This document shows, piece by piece, positions 1 through 10,118 of a stretch of 64,000 bases of DNA. Position 1 is the stretch's first letter. Each line of letters begins with the position of its first letter. This DNA is from Peptoniphilus asaccharolyticus DSM 20463 (lineage in GTDB: Bacteria; Bacillota; Clostridia; Tissierellales; Peptoniphilaceae). The translations under genes and the position numbers were made by a program. Location: NCBI RefSeq assembly GCF_900176115.1, contig NZ_FWWR01000009.1:682001-746000 (forward strand), written 5' to 3'. Below the pieces are notes generated by a model. That model worked only from the letters and a program-made list of their open reading frames with translations, did not search any database and had not been told where the DNA came from.

Positions 1-125
1 AAAATAATTTTAGGAAGTCGTATATTTATATCAGTGAACCTACTATTTACAGATCTTATTTCAACCTTTAAATCATAGTGTTCATTTTCAATTTTTCCGA
101 CTCCATAACCGGTCATACTTCTCAT
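1..125 (-). CDS. yicC: YicC/YloC family protein, N-terminal part (cut by window start)
   Basis: Only the first 41 codons are inside the window. The translation opens MRSMTGYGVGKIENE and continues with VEIRSVNSRFTDINIRLP, which is the characteristic N-terminus of the YicC family (MTGYG followed by the E-R-VN-R motif). The family is described as endoribonucleases that act on RNA stability. The ATG at 125 is preceded by a good GAGGTGA ribosome-binding site. The gene lies downstream of leuS on the same strand but behind a terminator, so it probably has its own promoter. A TATAAT sequence lies about 20 bases upstream of the start. The identification is firm, although the C-terminal catalytic part is not visible. 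Confidence 0.85.
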   Translation of the reverse strand, partial: MRSMTGYGVGKIENEHYDLKVEIRSVNSRFTDINIRLPKII

Positions 126-191
126 AGTTCACCTCATTTTAACAATTATAACTCACGCAGACTTTTTATGCCATATTAGTTATAAAGTTAC

Positions 192-220
192 AAAAAAATA
201 AGAGAATCTCATAGATCCTC
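192..220 (-). terminator. Rho-independent terminator after leuS
   Basis: Read on the minus strand, arms GAGGATCT and AGATTCTC (213-220 and 202-209, one G-T pair) enclose a 3-base loop and are followed by TTATTTTTTT. It ends the asnS-leuS transcript before yicC. Confidence 0.7.
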
Positions 221-264
221 ATATTGCTTATCAACAAAACTTAGATTATTTAGAGTGTATATAG

Positions 265-284
265 GCCCTACCAAAAGGTAGGGC
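265..284. other. Perfect 8-bp hairpin directly after leuS
   Basis: GCCCTACC and GGTAGGGC flank an AAAA loop, 8 bases past the leuS stop codon. No good T tract follows on the minus strand, so it may be an RNA 3'-end stabilising or processing hairpin ahead of the real terminator at 192-220. Confidence 0.5.
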
Positions 285-292
285 TTATTATT

Positions 293-2704
293 CTATTTAA
301 CAACTATATTATATATTTTCTTAGGCACGTAGATTTCTTTAACTACTTGTTTTCCTTGAACTTGGTTACTGTAATTTTCATCTTCTTCAACTACTTTTTT
401 AACTTCTTCTTGAGTTGCATCTTGAGAAACTTTTACAGTGTATCTAACCTTGCCGTTAAATTGAACTGGTATTTCAATTTCTGTATCAACAGTCTTAGAT
501 TCATCATATACAGGCCATGAGTTCTCGTTTAGATAACCACCTAATTTATTTACCTCCCATAATTCTTCTGTTATATGAGGTGCAACTGGATTTAATAACA
601 TCAAGAAAGTTCTAAAGTCTTCTCTTGAAAGTTTACCTAAACTATTGAACTCATTAGTCAAGCTCATTAGTGTTGCTATAGCTGTATTAGCTTTTAAATT
701 TTCATAGTCTTCTGAAACTTTTTTAATTGCTTTATGAATTGACTTTTCAAGTTCTGGTGTGTATTCTTCTGAATCTGTTAGAATATCTTGAAGATTCCAA
801 ACTCTTTCTAAGAATCTTCTTGAACCCTTAACTCCATTTTCTGACCAAGGCGCATTCTTTTCGAAATCACCAATGAACATTTCATAAGTTCTCAAAGTAT
901 CAGCGCCATATTGTTCAACAATTTCATCAGGATTTACTACGTTTCCTCTTGATTTAGACATCTTTTCTCCATTTCCACCAAGAATCATTCCGTGAGATGT
1001 TCTCTTTGCGTATGGTTCTTTAGTTGGAACTATTCCTAAATCGTATAAGAATTTATGCCAGAATCTTGAGTATAGTAAGTGTAGAGTTGTATGTTCCATA
1101 CCTCCGTTATACCAATTTACAGGTGTCCAATATTTTAAAGCTTCTGGATCAGCTAGAGCTTTATCATTCTTAGGATCTGTATATCTTAGGTAGTACCAAG
1201 AAGATCCCGCCCATTGTGGCATAGTATCTGTCTCACGTTTTGCAGGCTTTCCGCAGTGTGGACAAGTTGTATTCAACCATGAATCAATATTTGAAAGTGG
1301 ACTTTCTCCATCATCAGTAGGCTCATAATTTTCAACGTCTGGTAGAAGTATAGGAAGTTCTTCTTCAGGAACTGGAACCCAACCACAGTCTTCGCAATAT
1401 ACCAAAGGTATTGGTTCTCCCCAGTAACGTTGTCTAGAGAATACCCAGTCTCTTAACTTGTAGTTAACTTTTTTATGTCCTAATCCCTTTTCTTCGATAT
1501 GGCTTAACATTGCTTCGATAGCTTCTTTTACACTTAGACCATTCATAAATCCAGAATTTATCATTATTCCAGTGTTAGTGTCAACAAAAGCAGCTTCTTC
1601 AATATTTCCGCCTTCTATAACAGGTATTATTTCTAAGCCAAATTTCTTTGCAAATTCCCAGTCACGTGTATCGTGAGCTGGAACTGCCATTATAGCTCCA
1701 CTACCATAAGTCATAAGCACATAGTCAGAAATCCAAACAGGTATTTCTTTATTAGATATAGGATTTACTGCCTTAATACCTTTTAGTTCTACACCTGTCT
1801 TACCTTGATTTAATTCACTTCTTTCAAAGTCTGATTTCTTAGATACTTCTTCTTTATAAGCTTCTATTTCATCTAAATTTTCTAATTTATCTTTAAATTG
1901 TTCAATCAAAGGATGTTCTGGTGCAACAACCATATATGTTGCTCCAAAAATTGTATCTGGTCTTGTAGTAAATATTTCAAGTTCATAATCCAAGTCTTTT
2001 AATGAGAATTTGATTTCAGCTCCTTCGCTTCTACCAATCCAATTTTTTTGTTGAGTTTTTACTCTTTCAATATAATCTACATCATCTAAATCATTTATTA
2101 ATCTTTCAGCATACTCAGTAATTTTTAACATCCATTGGCTTTTTACTTTTCTAACTACTTCAGTTCCACATCTTTCACAATGTCCACCGATTACTTCTTC
2201 ATTTGAAAGACCTACTTTACATGAAGGGCACCAGTTTATTGGCATTTCATGTTTGTATGCAAGACCTTTCTTGTAAAGTTGTAAGAATATCCATTGAGTC
2301 CATTTATAGTAATCTGGATCTGTTGTATTTATTTCTCTTGACCAGTCAAATGAGAAACCAATAGATCTCAATTGCTCTTTAAATCTAGCAACATTATCAG
2401 CTGTTACTTTTGCTGGATGTATTTTATTTTTTATAGCATAGTTTTCTGTAGGTAATCCAAATGCATCCCATCCCATTGGATAAAGTACATTAAACCCTTC
2501 ATATCTCTTCTTTCTAGCAACTATATCAAGTGCTGTATAAGGTCTAGGATGTCCTACATGTAGACCTTGTCCTGATGGATATGGAAACTCTACTAATGCA
2601 AAAAATGGTTCTTTATCATAATCATTTTTTGTTACATAAGTATCGTGTTCTTCCCAAAAATCTTGCCATTTCTTTTCAATATCTTTTGGATTATAAACTG
2701 ACAT
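293..2704 (-). CDS. leuS: Leucyl-tRNA synthetase
   Basis: This class I aminoacyl-tRNA synthetase charges tRNA-Leu in the cytoplasm. It is 803 residues long, the usual size for bacterial LeuRS. The HIGH signature appears as HVGH at residues 49-52, in the context [12 protein letters not shown], and the KMSKS loop is at about residue 578. Between them lie the CP1 editing domain ([20 protein letters not shown]) and two Cys pairs of the zinc module (CPSC, CERC). The C-terminal anticodon-binding and LeuS-specific domains are complete. It starts 8 bases after the asnS stop codon behind AGGAGGAAAT, so the two synthetases form one operon driven from the asnS promoter. Confidence 0.98.
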   Translation of the reverse strand: MSVYNPKDIEKKWQDFWEEHDTYVTKNDYDKEPFFALVEFPYPSGQGLHVGHPRPYTALDIVARKKRYEGFNVLYPMGWDAFGLPTENYAIKNKIHPAKVTADNVARFKEQLRSIGFSFDWSREINTTDPDYYKWTQWIFLQLYKKGLAYKHEMPINWCPSCKVGLSNEEVIGGHCERCGTEVVRKVKSQWMLKITEYAERLINDLDDVDYIERVKTQQKNWIGRSEGAEIKFSLKDLDYELEIFTTRPDTIFGATYMVVAPEHPLIEQFKDKLENLDEIEAYKEEVSKKSDFERSELNQGKTGVELKGIKAVNPISNKEIPVWISDYVLMTYGSGAIMAVPAHDTRDWEFAKKFGLEIIPVIEGGNIEEAAFVDTNTGIMINSGFMNGLSVKEAIEAMLSHIEEKGLGHKKVNYKLRDWVFSRQRYWGEPIPLVYCEDCGWVPVPEEELPILLPDVENYEPTDDGESPLSNIDSWLNTTCPHCGKPAKRETDTMPQWAGSSWYYLRYTDPKNDKALADPEALKYWTPVNWYNGGMEHTTLHLLYSRFWHKFLYDLGIVPTKEPYAKRTSHGMILGGNGEKMSKSRGNVVNPDEIVEQYGADTLRTYEMFIGDFEKNAPWSENGVKGSRRFLERVWNLQDILTDSEEYTPELEKSIHKAIKKVSEDYENLKANTAIATLMSLTNEFNSLGKLSREDFRTFLMLLNPVAPHITEELWEVNKLGGYLNENSWPVYDESKTVDTEIEIPVQFNGKVRYTVKVSQDATQEEVKKVVEEDENYSNQVQGKQVVKEIYVPKKIYNIVVK

Positions 2705-2712
2705 ATTTCCTC

Positions 2713-4098
2713 CTAAAATTCTGCTGTTCCTACTGTACGAGGGAATGGTATTACGTCTCTTATATTCTTCACTCCTGTTATATACATAACCGCTCTTTCA
2801 AAGCCCAGACCATATCCTGAGTGAGGAACTGAACCGTATCTTCTAAGATCTAAATACCATGAATAATCTTCTAAATTCATTCCCAAAGATTCCATTTTAT
2901 TCGATAAAATTTCTAAACTATCTTCCCTTTGACTTCCGCCTATTATTTCTCCAACACCTGGAACTAATAAATCCATTGCTGCTACAGTTTTCTTATCTTC
3001 ATTTTCTTTCATATAAAAGGCTTTTATTTCTTTTGGATAGTTTGTTACAAATACAGGTTTTTTATAAACTTCTTCCGTTAAATATCTTTCGTGTTCTGTT
3101 TGAAGGTCTACTCCCCATTCAACAGGATATTTAAATTCAGCATTTGAGTTCTTTAAAACTTCTATAGCTTCAGTGTAAGTTACTCTTCCGAAATCTGAAG
3201 TAACCACATGGTTTAATCTTTCTAAAAGTCCCTTATCTACAAAGTTGTTGAAAAATTGCATTTCTTCTTCTGCATTTTCAAGAACGTATTTTATTATATA
3301 TTTAAGCATTTCTTCTGCAATATCCATATTTACATTTATGTCTGCAAATGCTATTTCAGGCTCAATCATCCAAAACTCAGCTGCGTGTCTTTGAGTGTTT
3401 GAATTTTCCGCTCTAAATGTAGGCCCAAAAGTATAAACATTTCCAAAAGCTTCTGCAAATACCTCAGCTTCTAATTGTCCCGATACTGTTAAATTAGTTG
3501 CTTTTGAGAAGAAATCTTCTGAAAAATCAACATTTCCATCTTTTTTAGGTACATCATTTAAATCTAATGTTGTAACTTGGAACATTTCTCCAGCACCTTC
3601 TGCATCTGATGCAGTTATTATTGGAGTGTGTACGTATACAAATCCTCTGTCTTGGAAGAACTTATGTATTGCATAAGCAATAATAGATCTAACTCTAAAA
3701 ACAGCATTGAACAAGTTTGTTCTTGGTCTTAAGTGCGCTTGTGTTCTTAGATACTCTACTGTGTGTCTTTTCTTTTGAAGTGGATAAGTCGGTTCAGATA
3801 TACTAATAGGAGTAACTTTTTTAGCATGTACTTCTATACTTTGTTTTGAACCCGGGCTTTCAACTACAGTACCCTCTATTTTTAAGGAAGAGCTGATAGT
3901 ATACTTTTCAATTTCTGAGAAGTTGTCCACTTCATCACCATAAACTATTTGAAGGCTTGAAAAAGATGAGCCGTCGTTCAGTTCAATAAAACCAAAATTT
4001 TTAGATGCTCTACTTGTCTTAATCCAACCTTCAATCACAATTTCTTTATTTAAATAATCTTTACTGTTCTTTAAAACTTCTCTAACTGTTAATTTCAT
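2713..4098 (-). CDS. asnS: Asparaginyl-tRNA synthetase
   Basis: This class II aminoacyl-tRNA synthetase charges tRNA-Asn. It has an N-terminal OB-fold ([11 protein letters not shown], about residues 18-110). Motif 2 is seen as [16 protein letters not shown], followed by WMIEPEIAF, and motif 3 as [15 protein letters not shown] near the end. The chosen start gives 461 residues (MKLTVREVL) because AGGAGG lies 4 bases before that ATG. The in-frame ATG ten codons upstream has no ribosome-binding site and lies next to the promoter -10. The gene is first in a two-gene operon with leuS. A direct AsnRS means that tRNA-Asn need not be made by transamidation in this organism. Confidence 0.97.
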   Translation of the reverse strand: MKLTVREVLKNSKDYLNKEIVIEGWIKTSRASKNFGFIELNDGSSFSSLQIVYGDEVDNFSEIEKYTISSSLKIEGTVVESPGSKQSIEVHAKKVTPISISEPTYPLQKKRHTVEYLRTQAHLRPRTNLFNAVFRVRSIIAYAIHKFFQDRGFVYVHTPIITASDAEGAGEMFQVTTLDLNDVPKKDGNVDFSEDFFSKATNLTVSGQLEAEVFAEAFGNVYTFGPTFRAENSNTQRHAAEFWMIEPEIAFADINVNMDIAEEMLKYIIKYVLENAEEEMQFFNNFVDKGLLERLNHVVTSDFGRVTYTEAIEVLKNSNAEFKYPVEWGVDLQTEHERYLTEEVYKKPVFVTNYPKEIKAFYMKENEDKKTVAAMDLLVPGVGEIIGGSQREDSLEILSNKMESLGMNLEDYSWYLDLRRYGSVPHSGYGLGFERAVMYITGVKNIRDVIPFPRTVGTAEF

Positions 4099-4126
4099 AC
4101 TTCCTCCTATCGTAACAATGTATTTC

Positions 4127-4156
4127 ATTATAGAACAAATACGGTGTTTTTGTCAA
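4127..4156 (-). promoter_or_regulatory. Sigma-A promoter of asnS-leuS
   Basis: Consensus -35 TTGACA (4151-4156) and consensus -10 TATAAT (4127-4132) are separated by 18 bases, 28 bases upstream of the asnS start. Confidence 0.8.
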
Positions 4157-4163
4157 TTTAAGG

Positions 4164-5465
4164 CTATTTATAATGTCTTATTTTAGATAAAAATTCCTTA
4201 ATTTTTTCTTCATGTCCCCTGTCGGTCGGACGATAATAAATTTTGTCAATTTCTTCCGGTAAATATCTTTGCTCAACATATCCTTCACTATAATTATGCG
4301 GATACATATATTTTTTATTTAAGTCCACATCAGGAGAATGTCTATCTCTAAGATGCATAGGCACAGTAAAATTAGAATTTTTTACATCATTCATGGCTTC
4401 GTTTATTGCGAGATACGACGCATTTGATTTTGGAGCACATGCAAGATATGTGGTAACTTGAGCAAGATTAATCCTACACTCCGGCATCCCTATCACATTC
4501 ACCGCATTAAACGCTGCATTCGCCATCACAAGGCCATAAGGGTCTGCATTAGATATATCCTCAGAAGCTAAAATTATAAGCCTTCTCGCTATGAATTTAG
4601 GGTCCTCTCCAGATTCTAACATCTTTGCTAAATAAAATATTGCAGCATCTGGGTCAGAACCCCTTACAGATTTTATAAAAGCTGATATCACATCATAGTG
4701 ATTATTTCCGCCTTTATCATAAACTAAATTTTTCTTTTGAATACACTCTTCAACATCTTCAACTGTTATGTGAATTAAACCATCTACCGCATCTGTTGAA
4801 AACACAGCTATCTCCAGTGAATTTAGAGCAAGCCTTGCATCTCCCGAACAAGTCACAGCCAAAAACTTTATTGCCTCTTCGTCCACTCTTATACTCAAAC
4901 CATCAAAAGATTTTTTATCATTTAAAGTTTTCTTTAAAAGATATTCTATTTCCAATTCAGAAAGTGGCTTTAAATTTAAAATTTGGCATCTGGATATCAG
5001 AGCTCGATTTACTTCAAAATATGGATTTTCAGTGGTAGCTCCTATTAAAGTAACTATTCCCTTTTCCACAAATGGCAAAAGAGCATCTTGTTGTGTCTTA
5101 TTGAATCTGTGGATTTCGTCTATAAACAATATCGAACTTATATTTTCATATTTTAAAGAATCTTCAGCTATCTTCAGCGTGTCTCTCAACTCTTTTAAAT
5201 TTGATGTGACTGCAGATATTCTCAAAAATTGTTTATTGGTTGTTATGGCTATTATTTCAGCAAGAGTTGTCTTTCCAACTCCAGGAGGCCCATAAAAAAT
5301 AATCGATGGCACTCTATCTGACTTTATAACTCGTTCAAGATATTTGCCTGGCCCTACCAAATGTTTTTGTCCTACAAAATCATCTAAAGTTTTAGGTCTC
5401 ATTTTTGAAGCTAAGGGTTGTTTTTGTTCTAAATTATTTTCTAAGTTTAAACTAAATAAATCCAT
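4164..5465 (-). CDS. rarA: Replication-associated recombination protein A (AAA+ ATPase)
   Basis: RarA/MgsA is a clamp-loader-like AAA+ ATPase that acts at stalled replication forks. The Walker A motif GPPGVGKT is at residues 59-66 and Walker B ILFIDE at about 112-117. The sensor region reads IGATTENPYFEVN. The family-specific C-terminal tetramerisation half contains VRGSDPDAAIFYLAKMLESGEDP and the conserved MHLRD. The length of 433 residues is typical. Its ATG overlaps the stop codon of nrdR (TAATG), so translation is probably coupled. Confidence 0.95.
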   Translation of the reverse strand: MDLFSLNLENNLEQKQPLASKMRPKTLDDFVGQKHLVGPGKYLERVIKSDRVPSIIFYGPPGVGKTTLAEIIAITTNKQFLRISAVTSNLKELRDTLKIAEDSLKYENISSILFIDEIHRFNKTQQDALLPFVEKGIVTLIGATTENPYFEVNRALISRCQILNLKPLSELEIEYLLKKTLNDKKSFDGLSIRVDEEAIKFLAVTCSGDARLALNSLEIAVFSTDAVDGLIHITVEDVEECIQKKNLVYDKGGNNHYDVISAFIKSVRGSDPDAAIFYLAKMLESGEDPKFIARRLIILASEDISNADPYGLVMANAAFNAVNVIGMPECRINLAQVTTYLACAPKSNASYLAINEAMNDVKNSNFTVPMHLRDRHSPDVDLNKKYMYPHNYSEGYVEQRYLPEEIDKIYYRPTDRGHEEKIKEFLSKIRHYK

Positions 5466-5923
5466 TACTTTCTACTCTTAATCATCTCTTCTAATTCTTT
5501 GAAAAAGCTCTCTACATCTTTGAATTGTCTATATACTGAAGCAAATCTAATATAAGACACTTCATCTAAATCCTTCAGCTCTTTCATAACCATCTCTCCT
5601 ATTTCGTTAGAAGTAACTTCACCTTTGAAAGAACTGTGCACTTCTCTTTCTATATTCCAAGCAGCTTTTTCAATATCCTCTATAGAAACCGGTCTTTTCT
5701 CTACAGATTTAATCATTCCCTTAATAATTTTCAGAGAGTCAAAAGCTTCTCTAGTGCCATCTTTTTTAATTACCATTACAGGAGTTTCTTCAACTTTCTC
5801 ATAAGTTGTAAATCTATTTTTGCATTGATTGCATTCTCTTCTTCTCCTTATGGCATTTCCTTCATCAGTAGGTCTTGAATCCAAAACTTTTGAATCGGTA
5901 TATCCGCAATATGGGCACTTCAT
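5465..5923 (-). CDS. nrdR: Transcriptional repressor NrdR
   Basis: NrdR is a nucleotide-sensing repressor of ribonucleotide reductase genes. It has an N-terminal zinc ribbon with Cys at positions 3, 6, 31 and 34, the RRRREC motif, and then an ATP-cone domain from about residue 49 to 139 that binds (d)ATP. It is 152 residues long, the normal family length. The gene follows ftsZ with only a hairpin and a ribosome-binding site between them, and overlaps rarA downstream. There is no room for its own promoter between the ftsZ 3' hairpin and its start, so expression probably depends on read-through from ftsZ. Confidence 0.97.
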   Translation of the reverse strand: MKCPYCGYTDSKVLDSRPTDEGNAIRRRRECNQCKNRFTTYEKVEETPVMVIKKDGTREAFDSLKIIKGMIKSVEKRPVSIEDIEKAAWNIEREVHSSFKGEVTSNEIGEMVMKELKDLDEVSYIRFASVYRQFKDVESFFKELEEMIKSRK

Positions 5924-5943
5924 AAATTAACCTCCAAATTTAT

Positions 5944-5972
5944 TAAAAAAAAGACCTCATCTAAGATGAGGT
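5944..5972 (-). terminator. Terminator/attenuator between ftsZ and nrdR
   Basis: Arms ACCTCATC (5965-5972 read on minus) and GATGAGGT (5954-5961) with a 3-base loop are followed by eight T. The ftsZ stop codon abuts the stem. The nrdR ribosome-binding site begins only about 12 bases after the T tract. Confidence 0.85.
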
Positions 5973-5973
5973 A

Positions 5974-7056
5974 CTACTTTCTTATATTTCTTAAGAATGG
6001 TGGAATGTTAAGATCCCCACTATCTTTTTCACTATTATTTTCAATTTCTCTTTTAAGCTCAGTTCTTGGAAATGAGGAAAATGTCTTTGACTTTTCTTCT
6101 TTGTATTGGTCAAATTCAGTTGCTATTACAGTGATCTTAACAGCATCTTTAAGAGTTTCATCAATTCCTGCTCCAAAGATAATGTTAGCATCTTCATCTA
6201 CGCAATCACGAATTAAATCAGCTGCTTCATTAACTTCAAAGATTCCTAAATCATTACCTGCTGTTATGTTAAGAAGTACTGACTTAGCCCCTTGTATTGA
6301 AGTTTCAAGAAGTGGTGAGTTAATAGCCATCTTAGCAGCTTCTTGAGCTCTGTCATCACCAGATGCAATACCAATACCCATGTGAGCAACACCCTTGTCA
6401 AACATAATAGTCTTAACATCGGCGAAGTCTAGGTTGATTAAGTTAGGTACAGAAATTAAATCTGAAATACCTTGGATACCTTGTTTTAAGATATCATCAG
6501 CCATTTCAAAAGCTTTTGAGAAACTAGTCTTTTTATCTGAAATAGATAAAAGTCTATCGTTAGGAATTATTACAAGAGTATCTACAACTCCCTTAAGTGC
6601 ATTAATTCCACGTTCTGCAGATTTAGCTCTCTTATGTCCTTCAAATGTAAATGGTTTTGTTACAACCCCTACAGTTAAAAGTCCCATTTCTTTAGCCACA
6701 TCTGCTATTACAGGAGCAGCTCCTGTTCCTGTTCCACCACCCATTCCGGCAGTAATGAACACCATATCAGCACCTTCAAGAGCTTCTCTAATTTCGTCTC
6801 TTGATTCTTCTGCTGCTGATTCTCCAACATCTGGATTAGCTCCAGCGCCTAAACCTTTTGTTAATTTTTCTCCAATTTGTATTTTATTTTCAGCTAATGC
6901 ATTTTTTAAAGCTTGTCTATCAGTGTTAGCTACAATGTATTCAACACCTTTTACTCCCGCATTAATCATACGGTTTACAGCGTTGTTTCCACCGCCACCT
7001 ACGCCCACAACCTTAATTTTCGCAAATTCGTCATGGTCCATATCGAAATCCAACAT
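5974..7056 (-). CDS. ftsZ: Cell division protein FtsZ
   Basis: FtsZ is the tubulin-like GTPase that forms the division ring. The nucleotide-binding [11 protein letters not shown] lies at residues 20-30 and the tubulin signature GGGTGTG at 106-112. The T7-loop region [10 protein letters not shown] is present. The C-terminal tail ends [12 protein letters not shown], the conserved peptide that binds FtsA/SepF/ZipA-type partners. The start is set at the ATG 6 bases after AGGAGG, giving 360 residues; an ATG two codons upstream touches the AGGAGG and is unlikely. The gene ends the dcw cluster but has its own promoter (7100-7128). Confidence 0.98.
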   Translation of the reverse strand: MLDFDMDHDEFAKIKVVGVGGGGNNAVNRMINAGVKGVEYIVANTDRQALKNALAENKIQIGEKLTKGLGAGANPDVGESAAEESRDEIREALEGADMVFITAGMGGGTGTGAAPVIADVAKEMGLLTVGVVTKPFTFEGHKRAKSAERGINALKGVVDTLVIIPNDRLLSISDKKTSFSKAFEMADDILKQGIQGISDLISVPNLINLDFADVKTIMFDKGVAHMGIGIASGDDRAQEAAKMAINSPLLETSIQGAKSVLLNITAGNDLGIFEVNEAADLIRDCVDEDANIIFGAGIDETLKDAVKITVIATEFDQYKEEKSKTFSSFPRTELKREIENNSEKDSGDLNIPPFLRNIRK

Positions 7057-7099
7057 ACACATCCTCCTATTAAAACGTCTTTATCATAAACTTATTTAT

Positions 7100-7128
7100 A
7101 TTTTATGAAATAATCTACAAATAGTCAA
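7100..7128 (-). promoter_or_regulatory. Promoter of ftsZ
   Basis: -35 TTGACT (7123-7128) and -10 TAAAAT (7100-7105) are 17 bases apart, in the only sizeable gap (79 bases) between ftsQ and ftsZ. Confidence 0.7.
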
Positions 7129-7141
7129 TATTTAGAGAAAA

Positions 7142-7918
7142 TTATTGACTTTCCTCTAAATTCTTTTCACTATTTCCTTTTGTCTGCTCATCAACCATAA
7201 CTATAGGATCTTCTTTATCTAACTCTATCCTTCTAGCATTTTTACCGGTTGCCTCTATATCTTTTAATATTTCTTCAAGCATTCTGAATTTATAATCTAG
7301 GTCTTCAAAATCACCTATGACTATTTGGATTCCATCTTTGGTAAAAATGGAATTATTAGATTGAAAATTTATATCTTCAATATTTTCATAGACAGACTGT
7401 TGAATAAGCTGTTTGAAAAATTCTACCTTATCTTTATCCTTATATAGATAATCTCCCAATCCAAATTTTTTGAAATTATCTTCAATCATAGGAAGTTCTG
7501 ATTTCGAATTTTCTCTAGCTATAACTCTCATGTCTTCGTCAATTATATAGTATTCTAAAAAGTTCTCTACTTGAAACTTGGGAACTCTCTCCTCCACTTT
7601 TATAACAGCTTCTCTTTTTAAATTAAATCCAACTTTAGCAGACTTAACTAAAGGTATTTTTTCAATATCTCTTTCTCTTGTGTCCGGTGATAGTGAAAAA
7701 TAACTCTCTCCTATTTTTATTCCAGAAGCCTTTATAACGTTCGCTGATTTTAACCGTTCATTTCCCTTCACTTTTATATCTACCACATTAAACACGCCTG
7801 CTTTATTTAAAGCAAAAGCTATGACAATAGTCAAGGTCAAGATAAAGAAAAGTCTGTTGAGGAATTTTTTTCTCTTTCTTCTATATTCATATTTCGCAAG
7901 TCTATCCTGTCTTTTCAT
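7142..7918 (-). CDS. ftsQ: Cell division protein FtsQ/DivIB
   Basis: This is a bitopic membrane protein of the divisome that links FtsB/FtsL to septal wall synthesis. A basic cytoplasmic N-terminus (RRKRKKF) precedes one membrane segment at about residues 19-37. A POTRA domain follows (VVDIKVKGNERLKSANVIKASGI, then VKSAKVGFNL) and then the FtsQ/DivIB beta domain. At 258 residues it has the usual size. It lies 17 bases after murG and is the last gene before the separate ftsZ promoter. Confidence 0.9.
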   Translation of the reverse strand: MKRQDRLAKYEYRRKRKKFLNRLFFILTLTIVIAFALNKAGVFNVVDIKVKGNERLKSANVIKASGIKIGESYFSLSPDTRERDIEKIPLVKSAKVGFNLKREAVIKVEERVPKFQVENFLEYYIIDEDMRVIARENSKSELPMIEDNFKKFGLGDYLYKDKDKVEFFKQLIQQSVYENIEDINFQSNNSIFTKDGIQIVIGDFEDLDYKFRMLEEILKDIEATGKNARRIELDKEDPIVMVDEQTKGNSEKNLEESQ

Positions 7919-7935
7919 CTGTTTCTACTTTCTAA

Positions 7936-9012
7936 TTAAACTAATTTTAGAATTTCATCAACCAATTTCTTTACAGCATCAGGATTGCCAAGTTTTTTAG
8001 AATTTTCTGCCATTACATCTATTTTGTCTTTGTCTTCTAAAAGAGATACTATTGACTCTAAAAGCTTATCTCCTGTCAATTCATCTTCAGAAATCACAAC
8101 AGATGCTCCGCCTTCTTTATAACTCATGGCATTGTAATATTGATGATTCCCTGCAGTATAAGCTTTTGGTATAAGTATACTAGCTCTTCCAACTTGAGAT
8201 ATTTCTGCCAATGTCATAGCTGATGAACTAGCTATTACCAAATCACTTGCTAACATATATTTTGGAATTTCATCTGAATAATTTAGTATCTCTGCATTTT
8301 CATTTTCTATCATTTCAGATACAAAGTTTTCATAATGTGGTTTTCCTGTTATATGAACTAATTTAAAATCAAGTTTCTTCTTTAAAATATCCAACACGGC
8401 ATCATTAGTTGACTCTTGTCCACCACTGCCACCAAATGACAATACTAACTTCTCATCATCTTTTAAGTTCAAACTTTTTCTGGCTTCTTCTCTATTCATC
8501 AGTGCAAAATCTTCTCTAACAGGGTTTCCAGTTATTATTATATTTTTGTTTTCCATGTACTTCTCAGCTTCTTTAAAGTTCAAAGCCAATAATGAAGCTT
8601 TTTTCGCCAAGAATTTGTTAGTCTTTCCTGGATAAGCATTTTGCTCTTGAATAATAGTCTTTATGCCTTTTTGTTGAGCTTTCATAACAACAGGAGCACA
8701 TACATATCCACCTGTTCCTATTACTACATCTGGTTTGAAAGTCTTTATTATCTTATCACATTCTCTAAGTCCTTTTAAAAGAGCAAACATTGTGATTGCG
8801 GTTTGAATATTTATTTTCTTTCTTGGAAGTCCTTCTATATGAACTCCTTTAAATTCAAAACCTGCTTTTTTAGCCAACTCTTCTTCAAGTCCACCTATTT
8901 TACCAACATAAAGTATCTTGCTTGAAGCATCTCTTTTTTTGATTTCTTCTGCTATTGCCAAGGCCGGATATATATGTCCACCGGTTCCTCCACCTGAAAG
9001 TATATATTTCAA
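7936..9012 (-). CDS. murG: UDP-GlcNAc:lipid-I GlcNAc transferase MurG
   Basis: MurG is the peripheral membrane glycosyltransferase that converts lipid I to lipid II in peptidoglycan synthesis. The first GT28 loop GGGTGGH is at residues 7-13, followed by IYPALA. The second glycine loop FGGSGGQEST and the donor-site region SSAMTLAEISQVGRASILIP are both present. At 358 residues it is full length. It starts 2 bases past the ftsW stop codon, within the continuous dcw operon. Confidence 0.98.
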   Translation of the reverse strand: MKYILSGGGTGGHIYPALAIAEEIKKRDASSKILYVGKIGGLEEELAKKAGFEFKGVHIEGLPRKKINIQTAITMFALLKGLRECDKIIKTFKPDVVIGTGGYVCAPVVMKAQQKGIKTIIQEQNAYPGKTNKFLAKKASLLALNFKEAEKYMENKNIIITGNPVREDFALMNREEARKSLNLKDDEKLVLSFGGSGGQESTNDAVLDILKKKLDFKLVHITGKPHYENFVSEMIENENAEILNYSDEIPKYMLASDLVIASSSAMTLAEISQVGRASILIPKAYTAGNHQYYNAMSYKEGGASVVISEDELTGDKLLESIVSLLEDKDKIDVMAENSKKLGNPDAVKKLVDEILKLV

Positions 9013-9014
9013 AT

Positions 9015-10118
9015 TTACACATCCTTTGATATTTTAAGTAAGAATCCAGCTGCTACCATTGACATCATAAGAGCTGTACCTCCATATGAAATAAAAGGTA
9101 AAGTGATTCCTGTTACAGGGAAAACACCAACTCCAACGCTTATATTTATAATGGCCTGTAGCCCAATATAAGAAGTCAATCCCACAGCCACATACTTATC
9201 ATAGTTATTTTTAGTCTTACTTGCAATCTTAAATCCTTTATATACAAATATAAAGAATAGCGCTACTACAAATATACCACCTATAAAACCAAATTCCTCA
9301 CATATTACAGAAAAAATAAAATCATTGTGAGCTTCTGCTAAATTGAAATATTTTTGTCTTGAGTGGAAGTATCCCACTCCTCCAAATCCTCCCATAGCTA
9401 TTGCATAAAGAGATTGATTTATTTGGTAGTTCTGATCCAAACTTCCTTCAGAACTATTTAAAAACCCTAAAATTCTTTCAAGACGGTATGAATACTTAAG
9501 CACCATGGGTATTAATACAGCTACACCTATTCCACCAAGTGTTACGAACTGGTGCATATATATTCCACCCACTATGTACATAAACATCAAAGTCGCACCT
9601 ATTACAAGTCCTGTTGATAAGTCCTTTAACATTATAGGTAATACCGCAAATCCTATTATAGCAACTATCTTTATAAACACTTCATTTTTATACATTCTGT
9701 ATTTATTTTCAGAAAGCACTTTTGCCATATATAATATCGAAGATATCTTAACAAAATCTGAAGGTTGAAGTTTAATAGGTATTAAAGGTAGTTTAAGCCA
9801 TCTACCAGAACCACGAGATGATTTTGTAAACTCTGGTATAAACAACATCAACACTAAAATTATAGTTATGCAAAATAACACAAAAGAATATCTTTTGAAA
9901 AATTCTCTTGGGAATTTATAAGCTATAAGCATTCCCATAAAGCCTATAATCATAAATGTGAAGTATCTCTTACCAAAATAAAGACCATCTCCAAATGATT
10001 TGGATCCTACTGGATAAGACGCTGACGTCACAGCTATAAGTCCAATACCTATCATCAAAAGTATTGTTATAAAAAGACCCAAGTCCAAAGACTTGAGAGC
10101 TTCTTTATATTTCTTCAT
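9015..10118 (-). CDS. ftsW: Peptidoglycan polymerase FtsW (SEDS family)
   Basis: FtsW polymerises lipid II glycan strands at the septum together with its cognate class B PBP. The 367 residues form about nine to ten membrane segments. SEDS hallmarks are visible: RGSGRWLKLPLIPIKLQPSDFVKIS, AEAHNDFIFSVICEEFGFIGG, and the C-terminal PVTGITLPFISYGGTALM. It overlaps the end of murD by 14 bases and sits between murD and murG, which points to FtsW rather than RodA. Confidence 0.95.
   Translation of the reverse strand: MKKYKEALKSLDLGLFITILLMIGIGLIAVTSASYPVGSKSFGDGLYFGKRYFTFMIIGFMGMLIAYKFPREFFKRYSFVLFCITIILVLMLFIPEFTKSSRGSGRWLKLPLIPIKLQPSDFVKISSILYMAKVLSENKYRMYKNEVFIKIVAIIGFAVLPIMLKDLSTGLVIGATLMFMYIVGGIYMHQFVTLGGIGVAVLIPMVLKYSYRLERILGFLNSSEGSLDQNYQINQSLYAIAMGGFGGVGYFHSRQKYFNLAEAHNDFIFSVICEEFGFIGGIFVVALFFIFVYKGFKIASKTKNNYDKYVAVGLTSYIGLQAIINISVGVGVFPVTGITLPFISYGGTALMMSMVAAGFLLKISKDV

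Noticed and set aside
6395-7108. A 237-codon open frame on the plus strand opposite ftsZ
   Set aside because: It is the antisense shadow of ftsZ, rich in S, P and L from the reversed codons, with no ribosome-binding site. The same applies to most plus-strand frames opposite leuS, murD, the fab genes and the subtilase.
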